Shown: positions 25,517-34,424 of the stretch, piece by piece
Layout: every line of letters begins with the position of its first letter
Numbering within the stretch: the first letter of the stretch is position 1
Source of the DNA: Thermocrispum agreste DSM 44070
GTDB lineage: Bacteria; Actinomycetota; Actinomycetes; Mycobacteriales; Pseudonocardiaceae
Direction: 5' to 3'
Assembly: GCF_000427905.1 (NCBI RefSeq)
Contig: NZ_ATYX01000005.1
Span: 124,001-188,000 of the forward strand
Length of the DNA stretch: 64,000 nucleotides
Translations under genes and position numbers: made by a program
The notes under the pieces: model-generated
What the model was told of the DNA's origin: nothing
Databases searched by the model: none
The model's input: only the letters and a program-made list of their open reading frames with translations

Positions 25517-27637
25517 CTACTTCGCCTTGTCGACGATCGGCACCAGGGCCCGCTCCAGCCGCGGCGCCAGGCTGTCGACGTAGGTCTTGGTCAGGTGCGA
25601 CCCCTGGCGGTAGATCAGCACGTCGCCGATCACCGGCGGGCACACCTCACCGGGGCAGATGTAGTCGTTGAGGTCGATCAGCTCCACGCCGGGGGCCTCT
25701 TTGACCGCTTCCAGCTGGACCGGGCCGCCGCCCTGCTTCTCACCGTCCGAGCGGTCGAACGTGCACTTGGCCAGATCTTCCCGGTTGGCGTCGACGCACT
25801 TGTAGACCGGGCCGACTTCGTCGGGCGGGTACGGGTTGTCGCGCAGCACGGCCACGGTGATCCCGGCCTTCGCCAGCCTGCTCCAGCGAGCGGTCATGCC
25901 CTCGACCATGGCCTCCGCGCTGGAGCCCCCTTGGGCGTTCCCCGGGTCCTTCAGCGCCTTCTGCCTGCCCTGCGAGGTGAGCACCACGTCCGGCTGGTCC
26001 TGCAGCAGCTTGCTGGTGACCGCCAGGCTCCACTTGGTGCACGAGTCGTACGGCTTGCCGTCCTGCGAGATGGTGACGTCGGCGAACGTGCACGCGGACT
26101 TGGTGTAGGTGACCACCCGCCAGCCGCGCTCCTTGCCGATGGTGTCCAGCGCGGAGATCCACTGCAGCGCCTTCGAGTCACCCACCAGGGTCACCGTCGT
26201 GTCGCCGTCCGGGTCACCGTAGGTACAGGCCACCGGCTCCGCCGACAGCACGTCGACCTGGCAACCCTTGTCGTAGGCCTCCGGCACGTCGTCGGTCGCC
26301 TCGAGCGGGTCGGGCACCATCGCCTCCGCCGAGGTCTGCGGCTTGAACGCCGACGGAGGACCTTCGATGGCGGCCGCGCCCTTGGCGTCGACCACCCCGC
26401 CACCGGCCACCGCCGCGGTCACCCCGACCAGGCCGAAGCCGAGGGCGACACCGGTCACCGACAGCACGGCGCCGAGCTTGAGCGAGTTCCTGGGCACCTT
26501 GAACGTGGTGCTGGAGAACCTGATCGGGTTCTCGATGTACTTCAGGGTGAGCCACGCGGGGACGAAGGAGAACAGCGCCACCGCCAGGCCCTTGGCCGGC
26601 GTCAGGCCCTCCCAGTAGGAGGCCGCGGCCACGATCATCGGCCAGTGCCACAGGTACAGCGAGTAGGACAGCCCGCCGACCCAGGTGAACGGCCGGGTGC
26701 CCAGCACGGCGATCGGACCGCGCCGCCCCGCGGCGAACCCGGCCGCGATCACCGCGGCGGTGCCCAGGGTGGGCAGCGCCGCGGCGTAACCCGGCCATTC
26801 CGCGCTGGTGTCGTAGACGAACGCGGAGGTCACGATGGCCGCCACGCCGAGCCAGCCCAGCAGGACGGCCACCGCCTGCGGCAGCTTGGTGAACCAGACG
26901 GCACCCAGCGCGACCGCGCCGCCGATGGCCATCTCCCACATGCGCGTGGTGGTCACGAAGAACGCCACCGGCGGCTCGGCCATGGTGTAGTACACCGACC
27001 ACGCGAACGAGGGCACGGCGATCAGGCCGAGCCCGATCCACAAGTGGTTGCCGAGCTGCTTGCCGCGCTTGCGCAGCAGGAACACCACGGCCAGGAGCAC
27101 CAGCGGCCACACCAGGTAGTACTGCTCCTCCACGGCCAGCGACCAGTAGTGCTGGACCGGGGACGCCTCGCTGTCCTCGGCCAGGTAGTCCACCGACCGG
27201 TCGGCCAGCCGCCAGTTCACCACGTACAGCGCCGACGCGACGATGTCCCCGCCGATCTCCTCCCAGGAGACGCGCGGGATGAACACCATGGTCAGCGCCA
27301 CGGTGGTGGCCAGCACCGTGGCCGCGGCGGGCAGCAGCCGCTTGGCGCGGCGGGCGTAGAAGCCCGCCAGCGAGATGGTGCCGGTGCGCTGGACCTCCTT
27401 CACCAGCAGCCCGGTGATCAGGAACCCGGAAATCACGAAGAAGACGTCGACGCCGACGAACCCGCCGGACAGAGACGGCAGCCCGGCGTGGTACAGCAGC
27501 ACCAGGCCGACGGCGATGGCGCGTAGGCCTTCCACGTCGGGCCGGAAACCGGAGATGGGCGACGCCGCCTTGGCTTCACCCGGCGCCGGCGGCTGCTGGG
27601 TTCCGCTCCGTTTGCCGAGCCTCACCTCGGTGACCAC
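25517..27637 (-). CDS. Membrane acyltransferase-3 fused to SGNH domain (polysaccharide O-acylation)
   Basis: The 706-residue protein starts with an OafA/YrhL-type acyltransferase domain with about ten membrane helices. It contains the essential His in LVLLYHAGLP, the FFVISGFLITGLL motif and FYARRAKRLLPAA. An extra helix near residue 400 leads to an exported SGNH domain with the nucleophile in LVGDSKALQW and the catalytic dyad in IYRQGSHLTKTY. Such fusions transfer acetyl or other acyl groups to wall polymers or exopolysaccharide. The context predicts O-acetylation of the cluster's glycan. Confidence 0.88.
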   Translation of the reverse strand: MVTEVRLGKRSGTQQPPAPGEAKAASPISGFRPDVEGLRAIAVGLVLLYHAGLPSLSGGFVGVDVFFVISGFLITGLLVKEVQRTGTISLAGFYARRAKRLLPAAATVLATTVALTMVFIPRVSWEEIGGDIVASALYVVNWRLADRSVDYLAEDSEASPVQHYWSLAVEEQYYLVWPLVLLAVVFLLRKRGKQLGNHLWIGLGLIAVPSFAWSVYYTMAEPPVAFFVTTTRMWEMAIGGAVALGAVWFTKLPQAVAVLLGWLGVAAIVTSAFVYDTSAEWPGYAAALPTLGTAAVIAAGFAAGRRGPIAVLGTRPFTWVGGLSYSLYLWHWPMIVAAASYWEGLTPAKGLAVALFSFVPAWLTLKYIENPIRFSSTTFKVPRNSLKLGAVLSVTGVALGFGLVGVTAAVAGGGVVDAKGAAAIEGPPSAFKPQTSAEAMVPDPLEATDDVPEAYDKGCQVDVLSAEPVACTYGDPDGDTTVTLVGDSKALQWISALDTIGKERGWRVVTYTKSACTFADVTISQDGKPYDSCTKWSLAVTSKLLQDQPDVVLTSQGRQKALKDPGNAQGGSSAEAMVEGMTARWSRLAKAGITVAVLRDNPYPPDEVGPVYKCVDANREDLAKCTFDRSDGEKQGGGPVQLEAVKEAPGVELIDLNDYICPGEVCPPVIGDVLIYRQGSHLTKTYVDSLAPRLERALVPIVDKAK

Positions 27638-27709
27638 AGGGTTGTTCCTCCACTTACGTCGGGGGCATGTGCCGCGCGCCGCCCGGCCGCGCCCGGCCCC
27701 GGCTGCCGG

Positions 27710-28801
27710 CTAGACACCGAGGAACCGCACCACGACATCGGCGATCCGCTCGCCTGCCTTGCCGTCCCACAGCGGCGGCACCGGCCAGGTCTCGGCGCGG
27801 CCCGCCGCCAGCACGTCGGCCACCACGCCGGGCAGCGAGTCACGCGTCACCAGCTGGTTCGTGCCGTGGGTGATGGTGATCGGGCGTTCGGTGTTGGGTC
27901 GCAGCGTCAGGCACGGCACACCCAGGATCGTCGTCTCCTCCTGCACCCCACCCGAGTCGGTGATGACCACGTTCGACCCGCGCACCAGGCCCATGAACTC
28001 CACGTAGCCCAGCGGATCGACGATCTTCATGCGCGGGTGGTCGAACAGGCCCGCGTCACGCAGGCGCTGCCGCCCACGGGGGTGCAGCGGGAGCACCACG
28101 GTGATCTGGTCGGCCACCGCGTGCATCGCCTTGACCAGCTCGGCGGCGTCCGCCGGGTCGTCGACGTTGCTCGGGCGGTGCAGCGTGGCCACCGCGTAGT
28201 CGCCGGACACGCCCGCCTGAGCCGCAGCGGCCTCGGTGTCGAACCGGTCCATGTTGGCCAGCAGCGTGTCGATCATCGGGTTGCCGACCAGGTGGATCTT
28301 GCCGGGGTCGATGCCCTCGTTGCCCAGGTGTGCGATGGCGTCCGGGCTGGTGCACAGCAGCAGGTCGGCCAGCCGGTCGGTGACGATCCGGTTGACCTCC
28401 TCCGGCATGGTCATGTCGAAGCTGCGCAACCCCGCCTCGACGTGCGCGATCGGCACGCCGAGCTTCGCTGTCACCAGCGCGGCGGCGACGGTCGAGTTTA
28501 CGTCGCCGTACACCACGACCAGCGCCGGCTGCTCGGCGACGATCAAGTCCTCCAGCGCGGTCATCACCGCGGCGGTCTGCTTGGCGTGGGTTCCCGACCC
28601 GACGCCCAGGTTGATGTCCGGTTCGGGCAGCCCGAGCTGCGCGAAGAACACGTCGGACATGTGCTTGTCGTAGTGCTGGCCGGTGTGCACCAGCTTCTGC
28701 ACCACGCCCCGCCCGGTGAGCGCCTTGATGACCGGCGCGGCCTTGGGGAAGTTCGGACGCGCCCCGGTGACATGCAGAATGAGCGGGTTGGCGGTTGACA
28801 T
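27710..28801 (-). CDS. wecB: Non-hydrolysing UDP-GlcNAc 2-epimerase
   Basis: The 363-residue enzyme interconverts UDP-GlcNAc and UDP-ManNAc. Family marks are HVTGARPNFPKAAPV at the start, HTGQHYDKHMS, HVEAGLRSFDMTMPEEVNR, and ITDSGGVQEE near the C-terminus. The ATG at 28801 fits the family N-terminus; an upstream GTG at 28828 would add nine residues. With the divergent WecC-type dehydrogenase it supplies UDP-ManNAcA. It is part of the minus-strand glycan operon, 72 bases before the acyltransferase. Confidence 0.93.
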   Translation of the reverse strand: MSTANPLILHVTGARPNFPKAAPVIKALTGRGVVQKLVHTGQHYDKHMSDVFFAQLGLPEPDINLGVGSGTHAKQTAAVMTALEDLIVAEQPALVVVYGDVNSTVAAALVTAKLGVPIAHVEAGLRSFDMTMPEEVNRIVTDRLADLLLCTSPDAIAHLGNEGIDPGKIHLVGNPMIDTLLANMDRFDTEAAAAQAGVSGDYAVATLHRPSNVDDPADAAELVKAMHAVADQITVVLPLHPRGRQRLRDAGLFDHPRMKIVDPLGYVEFMGLVRGSNVVITDSGGVQEETTILGVPCLTLRPNTERPITITHGTNQLVTRDSLPGVVADVLAAGRAETWPVPPLWDGKAGERIADVVVRFLGV

Positions 28802-28877
28802 GGTCAGCAAGAGTACTTGGTCGCTCACTCGACGCTGTGCGGGCCCAGGTTCTCGGTGGTGTGTCGGTTACTCCGGA

Positions 28878-29906
28878 TCAGGCGCGCGGGACGACCAAGC
28901 GGGCAGTGCCTTTCTCGTGCGGCAGTTTGTTCCAGGTTAGCTCCGGCCACTCGGATCGCCACCGGTGCAGGATCGCCCGCTCGTCTGGCCGGTCGGCGTC
29001 GTCGAGCAACAGCACCGCCCCCGGCGCCAGCCGATCGCGCAGCACCGGAACCGCCGGGTAGCGGGCTTGGCGATGGGTGGGCTTGGGCGGCCCGTCGATC
29101 AGCACCAGGTCGATGTCGTGCAGATCGTGCAGGGCGGCGGTGTCGTACCACTGCCAGGTCCCGGCGGGCACGTCGATCGGGGCGATCGGCGCCAGCCGCA
29201 CGTCGGCGACGTCGGCCAGCCCGTGCCCGGCGAGTGTCGTGCGGGTCCGCTCGGCGAACTCCTGGTCGTGCTCCAGTGCGACGACACGGCCGGACCCGAG
29301 CAGTTCCACCGCGTAGGCGGCCCATACGGTCGACGCGCCGCTACCGCACTCCAGCACCGTCCGAGGCTCGCCGCGCAGGATCTCCTCGACGTAGCTGAGC
29401 AGGACGTCCGGCGAGAGCGCCCAACCGCGGCTGGGCGGCATGGCACGGCGGACGCGGATCAGCTGGTAGAGGTTCTGCAGCGCCTCCAGCTGGCGGAACA
29501 TCCGGTCGGCTTGCCGCCGGGACCGGTCGGCTTCCTGCTCCGCGGCGTGCTCGATCTTCTTGGCCAGCGCGTTGGTGCGGCCTCCCACCGCTTTGGCCAC
29601 CGACCGGTGGGCGTGCCTGGTCTCCGCCCGCTGGGCCCGGCCCGCGGCCGAGACCGCCGCGGCCACCGCTTTCTGGTGCCGATGCAGCGACTTCTGCTGC
29701 CGCAGCAGCGACTCGATCAGCCGGTAGGTGCTCCTCTGGTGTTTGCGCACCGCGTTGAGCCGGTTGCGCACCCACCACAGTCCCCCGGCGAGCAGCACGA
29801 ACGTCGCGGCGGCGATGGCCGAAGACAGCCATGCGGCCCGCCACCCGGCGACCCCGCCGACGACACCGGCGACGAGCACCAACGCCACGAACCCAACGCG
29901 CCGCAC
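28878..29906 (-). CDS. Membrane-anchored methyltransferase with coiled coil
   Basis: The 342-residue protein has two N-terminal membrane helices (FVALVLVAGVVGGVAGW and a second near residues 30-48), then a basic coiled-coil region of about 120 residues. The C-terminal class I methyltransferase fold has VLECGSGASTVWAAYA, VVALEHDQEF and IDLVLIDGPP. The GTG at 29906 is supported by GGGAGGAG just upstream. It probably methylates an intermediate of the glycan at the membrane, but the acceptor is unknown. It lies 76 bases upstream of wecB on the same strand. Confidence 0.78.
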   Translation of the reverse strand: MRRVGFVALVLVAGVVGGVAGWRAAWLSSAIAAATFVLLAGGLWWVRNRLNAVRKHQRSTYRLIESLLRQQKSLHRHQKAVAAAVSAAGRAQRAETRHAHRSVAKAVGGRTNALAKKIEHAAEQEADRSRRQADRMFRQLEALQNLYQLIRVRRAMPPSRGWALSPDVLLSYVEEILRGEPRTVLECGSGASTVWAAYAVELLGSGRVVALEHDQEFAERTRTTLAGHGLADVADVRLAPIAPIDVPAGTWQWYDTAALHDLHDIDLVLIDGPPKPTHRQARYPAVPVLRDRLAPGAVLLLDDADRPDERAILHRWRSEWPELTWNKLPHEKGTARLVVPRA

Positions 29907-30098
29907 TGTGCTCCTCCCGCTCGGCCTCGTCGCCCCGGTCCGGCACTCCACCCGGTTGGCCGAGGCTGCTCCCTGCCGCCACCGCGGCTGCCACACCGCG
30001 GTGCCACATCCGGGGATTTCGGTCCGGCTTCGCTCCGGCCCCGATCAGGTCGCTGACCGGTACGTACCCGCGTCGGACGAACCGTACGCGCAGCGAAC

Positions 30099-30112
30099 GT
30101 GACTCCAGTCAC
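30099..30112. promoter_or_regulatory. Perfect 14-bp palindrome in the glycan operon
   Basis: GTGACTCCAGTCAC has 6-base arms around CC and lies in the 227-base gap between two minus-strand glycan genes. A second palindrome, GGTACGTACC, lies at 30059-30068. Either may be a regulator site for the methyltransferase-wecB unit; the first could also be a weak hairpin behind the preceding gene. Confidence 0.35.
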
Positions 30113-30133
30113 ACCGAGCGGGCGATCACAAAT

Positions 30134-31498
30134 TCACCCTGACGGGTAGAACGTACGGGCAATTTCTTCCCGGCGCCTGCGATAGCCGGCGGACGATCCG
30201 GGCAGCAGGTCCTCCACCGGGCTGGTCCCGGACACGGCGTCGGTGCCAGCCGACTCGGTGAAAGTCACCGGACCGGGTAAGGGCGGAACCCGCTCCTCTC
30301 GCCTGCCGAGCAGCCGCTGGATTCCCGCCACCGCCCGCGGGCCGATCACCTTTTCCACTGCCGGACGCACCGCAGCGCGAACCATTTCCGCCCGCTCCGG
30401 TACCGAGAACCGATGCGCGGTGAAACCCGCCGCCACGTCGGCCAGCGTCGTGGCCGCGGCGGCGGCGCCCTCGGGCGCGGAGAGCTCGGCGAGCCGCCCG
30501 GCGAGTTCCGCCCGGACGTCGTGGTCCAGCAGCCGGGTGACGACGCCGGCCACCCGGTCCGGGTCCCGCTCCGGGGCGCTCAGCGCCAGCTTCTTGCCTG
30601 CCGCCCAGCTCGCCCGGGCCGCCTGGTCGTCGGTGAGCGCCGCCTCGGTGGGGACGAACACCACCGGCATCCGGCCGTACAGCATTTCGTGGAACGAGTT
30701 GTAGCCGGTCTCGGTCACTGCCGCGTCGAAGGCGGACAGATAGCGGGCCAGCGGGAAGACCCCGTGCAACCGGACCACCCGCTGCGCCAGGTGGGGTTCG
30801 AGCCCGAGATCACCGGCGCTGATCGGTGACCGGGTCAGAGCGACCAGCCAGCTGTCGTCGGCAAGGATCGTGCGCACCGCGGCCATTGCCGCGTCGGACC
30901 CTTGCGTACGCAACGTCACCAGCGCCACCGGCCGGTCCTGATCCAGCCCCAGCTCCGCCCTTGCCTGCTCCTTCGGCACGCGATCGACACACTCCAGCAG
31001 GGTGACCGGCGGAACGCGGACGACGTCGGCCGCCGCGGCCGTGGCGCCCCGGTCGGCCTCCGCGGCAAGATCACCCGGTTCGAGGACGGCGTCGAACATG
31101 CGCCGCTTACGCAGCGCGTGCAGGTTCGCGCCGGGCTTCCACATGCCACGCCGCACCCACACGAAGGCCACGTCGGGCAGCCTCCGGCGGGCGAGCGAAA
31201 CACCGTGATAGGGGAAGGCGCCGTCGAACGCGAAGACCTGTGCGCCGGTTTCCGCGATCACCGCTTCGATCCGCCGCGCCAGGTACTCGTGCCAGTCAAC
31301 CGACGTCATGAACCGCCGCTGGGGGCTCGGGCAGTACTCCCCGGTCAGCCCCAACGACGACCGGACCAGCGGCAACGCCTGCGACATGGAGAACAGCACC
31401 GGGCGGAACATCTCGCCCGCGGCCAGCGCGGTGGCCGCGGCGCGCGCCAGATGTCCCATTCCGGTGCCGTTGCTGGTGGCCAGGATGACCGTCGGCAT
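30134..31498 (-). CDS. MurG/MGT-like glycosyltransferase with conserved C-terminal tail
   Basis: The 454-residue GT-B protein starts with a glycine-rich donor loop, ILATSNGTGMGHLARAAATAL. It has VFAFDGAFPYHGVSL, WVRRGMWKPGANL and ETGYNSFHEMLYGRMPVV, similar in layout to GT28 and macrolide glycosyltransferases. It is a paralogue of the gene at 32896 on the other side of wecC. After a variable linker it ends in a PVEDLLPGSSAGYRRRREEI-type tail that is also in the paralogue. The ATG at 31498 lies 8 bases after TACAGT, with no ribosome site. Confidence 0.8.
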   Translation of the reverse strand: MPTVILATSNGTGMGHLARAAATALAAGEMFRPVLFSMSQALPLVRSSLGLTGEYCPSPQRRFMTSVDWHEYLARRIEAVIAETGAQVFAFDGAFPYHGVSLARRRLPDVAFVWVRRGMWKPGANLHALRKRRMFDAVLEPGDLAAEADRGATAAAADVVRVPPVTLLECVDRVPKEQARAELGLDQDRPVALVTLRTQGSDAAMAAVRTILADDSWLVALTRSPISAGDLGLEPHLAQRVVRLHGVFPLARYLSAFDAAVTETGYNSFHEMLYGRMPVVFVPTEAALTDDQAARASWAAGKKLALSAPERDPDRVAGVVTRLLDHDVRAELAGRLAELSAPEGAAAAATTLADVAAGFTAHRFSVPERAEMVRAAVRPAVEKVIGPRAVAGIQRLLGRREERVPPLPGPVTFTESAGTDAVSGTSPVEDLLPGSSAGYRRRREEIARTFYPSG

Positions 31499-31506
31499 GA
31501 CCGTGC

Positions 31507-31512
31507 ACTGTA
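31507..31512 (-). promoter_or_regulatory. Candidate -10 for leaderless minus-strand glycan operon
   Basis: TACAGT on the minus strand ends 8 bases before the ATG at 31498. The 111-base gap to wecC also holds the divergent wecC promoter. Confidence 0.4.
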
Positions 31513-31597
31513 GGGGCGGGCGGCGTGGGCTTGCGCACGGGCCCCGGCGCTGTCGACGTGGCCCACCACGGCGGCCGGGAGCTTCCGGGCGCAGGTG

Positions 31598-31603
31598 TAG
31601 CAT
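31598..31603 (+). promoter_or_regulatory. Candidate extended -10 for leaderless wecC mRNA
   Basis: TGTAGCAT ends 6 bases before the GTG start at 31610. The same TAGCAT hexamer stands 6 bases before pafA. Confidence 0.45.
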
Positions 31604-31609
31604 CCGCTC

Positions 31610-32890
31610 GTGCCTACCGAGAACACCACAGATCTCGTCATCATCGGCCTCGGCTACGTCGGGCTACCGCTCGCGCAGGGCGCCGTGCAGGCCGGGCTCA
31701 AGGTGGTCGGGCTGGACGTCGACGCCACGGCGGTCGACGGCCTGAACGCCAAGAAGTCGCACATCGACGACCTCACCGACGCCGACGTCGCGGACATGGT
31801 CGACAAGGGCTTTCGTGCCACCACCGACCCGTCCGTGCTGGCCACCGCCGACACGGTGGTCATCTGCGTGCCCACGCCGCTGTCCGACTCCGGCGGCCCG
31901 GACCTGAGCGCGGTCAAGAGCGCCACGAAGACGATCGCCGAGCACCTGCACCCGGGCATGCTGGTGGTGCTGGAGTCCACCACCTACCCCGGCACGACCG
32001 ACGAGGTGGTGCGCCCGCTGCTGGAGGCGGGCGGCCTGGTTGCGGGCAAGGACTTCAACCTGGCGTTCTCCCCGGAGCGGATCGACCCGGGCAACCCGAC
32101 GTTCGGCCTGAAGAACACCCCGAAGGTGGTCGGCGGTCTCACCCCGGCGTGCACCGAGCGGGTGGCGCAGTTCTACGGCCGCATCGTCGACACGGTGGTG
32201 CGGGCCCGCGGCGTGCGCGAGGCCGAGATGGCCAAGCTGCTGGAGAACACCTACCGGCACATCAACATCGCGCTGGTCAACGAGATGGCGAAGTTCTGCC
32301 AGCACCTGGACGTGGACATCTGGGACGCGATCCGGTGCGCGTCGACCAAGCCGTTCGGGTTCCAGCCGTTCTACCCCGGGCCCGGCGTCGGCGGGCACTG
32401 CATCCCGATCGACCCGAACTACCTGTCGTACAAGGTCAAGACGCTGGGCTACCCGTTCCGCTTCGTCGAGCTGGCGCAGGAGATCAACGCGTCCATGCCC
32501 GCCTACGTGGTGCGGCGGACCCAGGACCTGCTCAACGACCAGGGCAAGGCGCTGCGCGGTTCCACCGTGCTGCTGCTGGGCGTCACCTACAAGCCGGACA
32601 TCCACGACCAGCGGGAGTCGCCCGCCCAGCCGCTGGCCAAGCTGCTGGCCAACTTCGGCGCGACGGTGTGGTACCACGACCCGTTCGTGCCGACCTGGTC
32701 GGTCAACGGCGACCAGCTGGCGTGCGTGCCCGACCTGAACGCCGCGCTCGAGTCTGCCGACGTGACGATCCTGCTCCAGCCGCACTCGAGCTACGACCTG
32801 ACGGCGATCGCCAAGCGGGCCCGGCTGCTGTTCGACACCCGCGGCAAGGTCGACGTCACCGACCCGGACGCCGCGGTGACCAGACTCTGA
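31610..32890 (+). CDS. wecC: UDP-N-acetyl-D-mannosamine dehydrogenase (WecC type)
   Basis: The 426-residue enzyme oxidises the C6 hydroxyl of UDP-ManNAc to UDP-ManNAcA with two NAD+. It has an N-terminal Rossmann motif IIGLGYVGLPLAQGAVQAGL and VVICVPTPLSDSG. The catalytic Cys264 lies in GPGVGGHCIPIDPNYLSYK, and the third domain has LLLGVTYKPDIHDQRESPA. A UDP-GlcNAc 6-dehydrogenase (WbpA-like) is possible, but the presence of WecB nearby favours ManNAc. It is transcribed divergently from the glycan operon at 31498 and coupled with the downstream glycosyltransferase (5-base gap). Confidence 0.92.
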   Translation: MPTENTTDLVIIGLGYVGLPLAQGAVQAGLKVVGLDVDATAVDGLNAKKSHIDDLTDADVADMVDKGFRATTDPSVLATADTVVICVPTPLSDSGGPDLSAVKSATKTIAEHLHPGMLVVLESTTYPGTTDEVVRPLLEAGGLVAGKDFNLAFSPERIDPGNPTFGLKNTPKVVGGLTPACTERVAQFYGRIVDTVVRARGVREAEMAKLLENTYRHINIALVNEMAKFCQHLDVDIWDAIRCASTKPFGFQPFYPGPGVGGHCIPIDPNYLSYKVKTLGYPFRFVELAQEINASMPAYVVRRTQDLLNDQGKALRGSTVLLLGVTYKPDIHDQRESPAQPLAKLLANFGATVWYHDPFVPTWSVNGDQLACVPDLNAALESADVTILLQPHSSYDLTAIAKRARLLFDTRGKVDVTDPDAAVTRL

Positions 32891-32895
32891 TCGCG

Positions 32896-34338
32896 ATGTC
32901 CAAGCCCGTGGTGGTCCTGGCCACCAGCAACGGCACCGGCCTGGGGCATCTGAGCCGTCAGCTGGCGGTCGGGCATGCGCTGCGTGACGACGCCGAGCCG
33001 GTCTACTTCTCGCTGTCCAGGGCCGTGGGCGTGATCCGCCACCAGGGCCAGCGCGGCGAGTACGTGCCGAGCCGGGAACGCGGGTGGATTCCCACCCACG
33101 TGTGGCACCACTACCTGCGGGACCGGCTGACCGCGTTCGTCGCCGAGACCAAGGCGGAAGCCGTGGTGTTCGACGGCGTGGTGCCCTACGAGGGGCTGCT
33201 GCTGGCCCGCGCCCGGCTGCCCGGCGTACGGTTCGTCTGGATGCGCCGCGGGTTCTGGCGGCCCGGCGCGCGCACCGCGCCGCTGGCCGCCGCGCCGTTG
33301 TTCGACCTGGTGCTGGAGCCGGGCGACTTCGCGGCGGCGGGCGACAACGGGGCGACCGCGCACCGGACGGATGCCGTGCGCCTGTCCCCCATCACCCAGC
33401 TGGAGTACCTCGATCTGCTGCCCCGGGAGGAGGCAGCCGCCGAGCTGGGCTTGGACCCCGGCAGGCCGACGGCGCTGGTCACCCTGTCCTCCGGGGTGCT
33501 CAACGACGTGGTCACCCCGGGCGCGGCCGCGGTGACCGCACTGCTGGAGGACCCGGACTGGCAGGTGGCCGTGGTCCGCTCGCACATCGCGGCGGGCCGG
33601 ATCCCCCTGGCGGACGAGTCCCGGTGCGTCGAGCTGGCCGGGGTGTATCCGCTGGCCAGGTATCTGGCCGCGTTCGACGCGGCGGTCGCCGCCGGCGGCT
33701 ACAACTCGGTGCACGAACTGCTCACCGCCGGCGTCCCGACGTTGTTCGTGCCCAACCCGACGTCGGGTACCGACGATCAGCCCGCCCGTACCCGGTGGCT
33801 GGCCGATCAAGGTTTCGCGCGCCACGCGGACGCCTCCGACCTGGACGACGTCCGGCGGCAGGCGCGCGCGCTGCACGACGAGCACGAGCGCGAACGACTC
33901 CGGAAGGCATGCGCGGAGCTGCCCAAACCGGGCGGGTCCCGGGAAGCCGCCGAGCAGGTGGCGCGCCTGCTGCGGAATGCGCCGCGCCCGCTCGACCCCG
34001 CGCCGTACCGCCGACTGCGGGCCAAGTCCGCGATGGTGCGCGTGCTCGGTCCCAAGGGGATGGCCGTGGCCAGGAAAGCGCTGCGCAAGCCGCCCGCTGC
34101 CGGGCCGACGGCGCCGCTGGCCGTCACGGTGGTCCCGGACGCCGCCGACGGCGAACCGGCGGCGCCGCAGGCACTGCCGGACGGCGTCCGGCCGTTGCAC
34201 CTGACCGAGGACTTCAGCCAGGTGCAGCACAGCGCCGACCCGGTGGAACACCTGATCACCGGCGCCTCGGACGACTATCGGAAGCGGCGGGAAACGATCC
34301 TCCGTCAGTACTACGACGTGCGGGCCGTCGGGGCGTAG
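32896..34338 (+). CDS. MurG/MGT-like glycosyltransferase, paralogue of the gene at 30134
   Basis: The 480-residue GT-B protein starts VVVLATSNGTGLGHLSRQLA and follows its paralogue through VVFDGVVPYEGLLLARARLP, WMRRGFWRPGAR and AGGYNSVHELLTAGVPTL. A linker of about 90 residues follows, and the end has PVEHLITGASDDYRKRRET, matching the paralogue's tail. It starts 5 bases after wecC, so it likely uses the same mRNA and possibly UDP-ManNAcA as donor (inference). The ATG is the only reasonable start. Confidence 0.8.
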   Translation: MSKPVVVLATSNGTGLGHLSRQLAVGHALRDDAEPVYFSLSRAVGVIRHQGQRGEYVPSRERGWIPTHVWHHYLRDRLTAFVAETKAEAVVFDGVVPYEGLLLARARLPGVRFVWMRRGFWRPGARTAPLAAAPLFDLVLEPGDFAAAGDNGATAHRTDAVRLSPITQLEYLDLLPREEAAAELGLDPGRPTALVTLSSGVLNDVVTPGAAAVTALLEDPDWQVAVVRSHIAAGRIPLADESRCVELAGVYPLARYLAAFDAAVAAGGYNSVHELLTAGVPTLFVPNPTSGTDDQPARTRWLADQGFARHADASDLDDVRRQARALHDEHERERLRKACAELPKPGGSREAAEQVARLLRNAPRPLDPAPYRRLRAKSAMVRVLGPKGMAVARKALRKPPAAGPTAPLAVTVVPDAADGEPAAPQALPDGVRPLHLTEDFSQVQHSADPVEHLITGASDDYRKRRETILRQYYDVRAVGA

Positions 34339-34424
34339 TGCGTGGTGCCCCGGCACGCCAGCGGGTCCTTCGCAGCAATGCGCCAGCCGCCCCGTAAAGT
34401 GCTTGCAGTATCAAGGAGAAGGAG

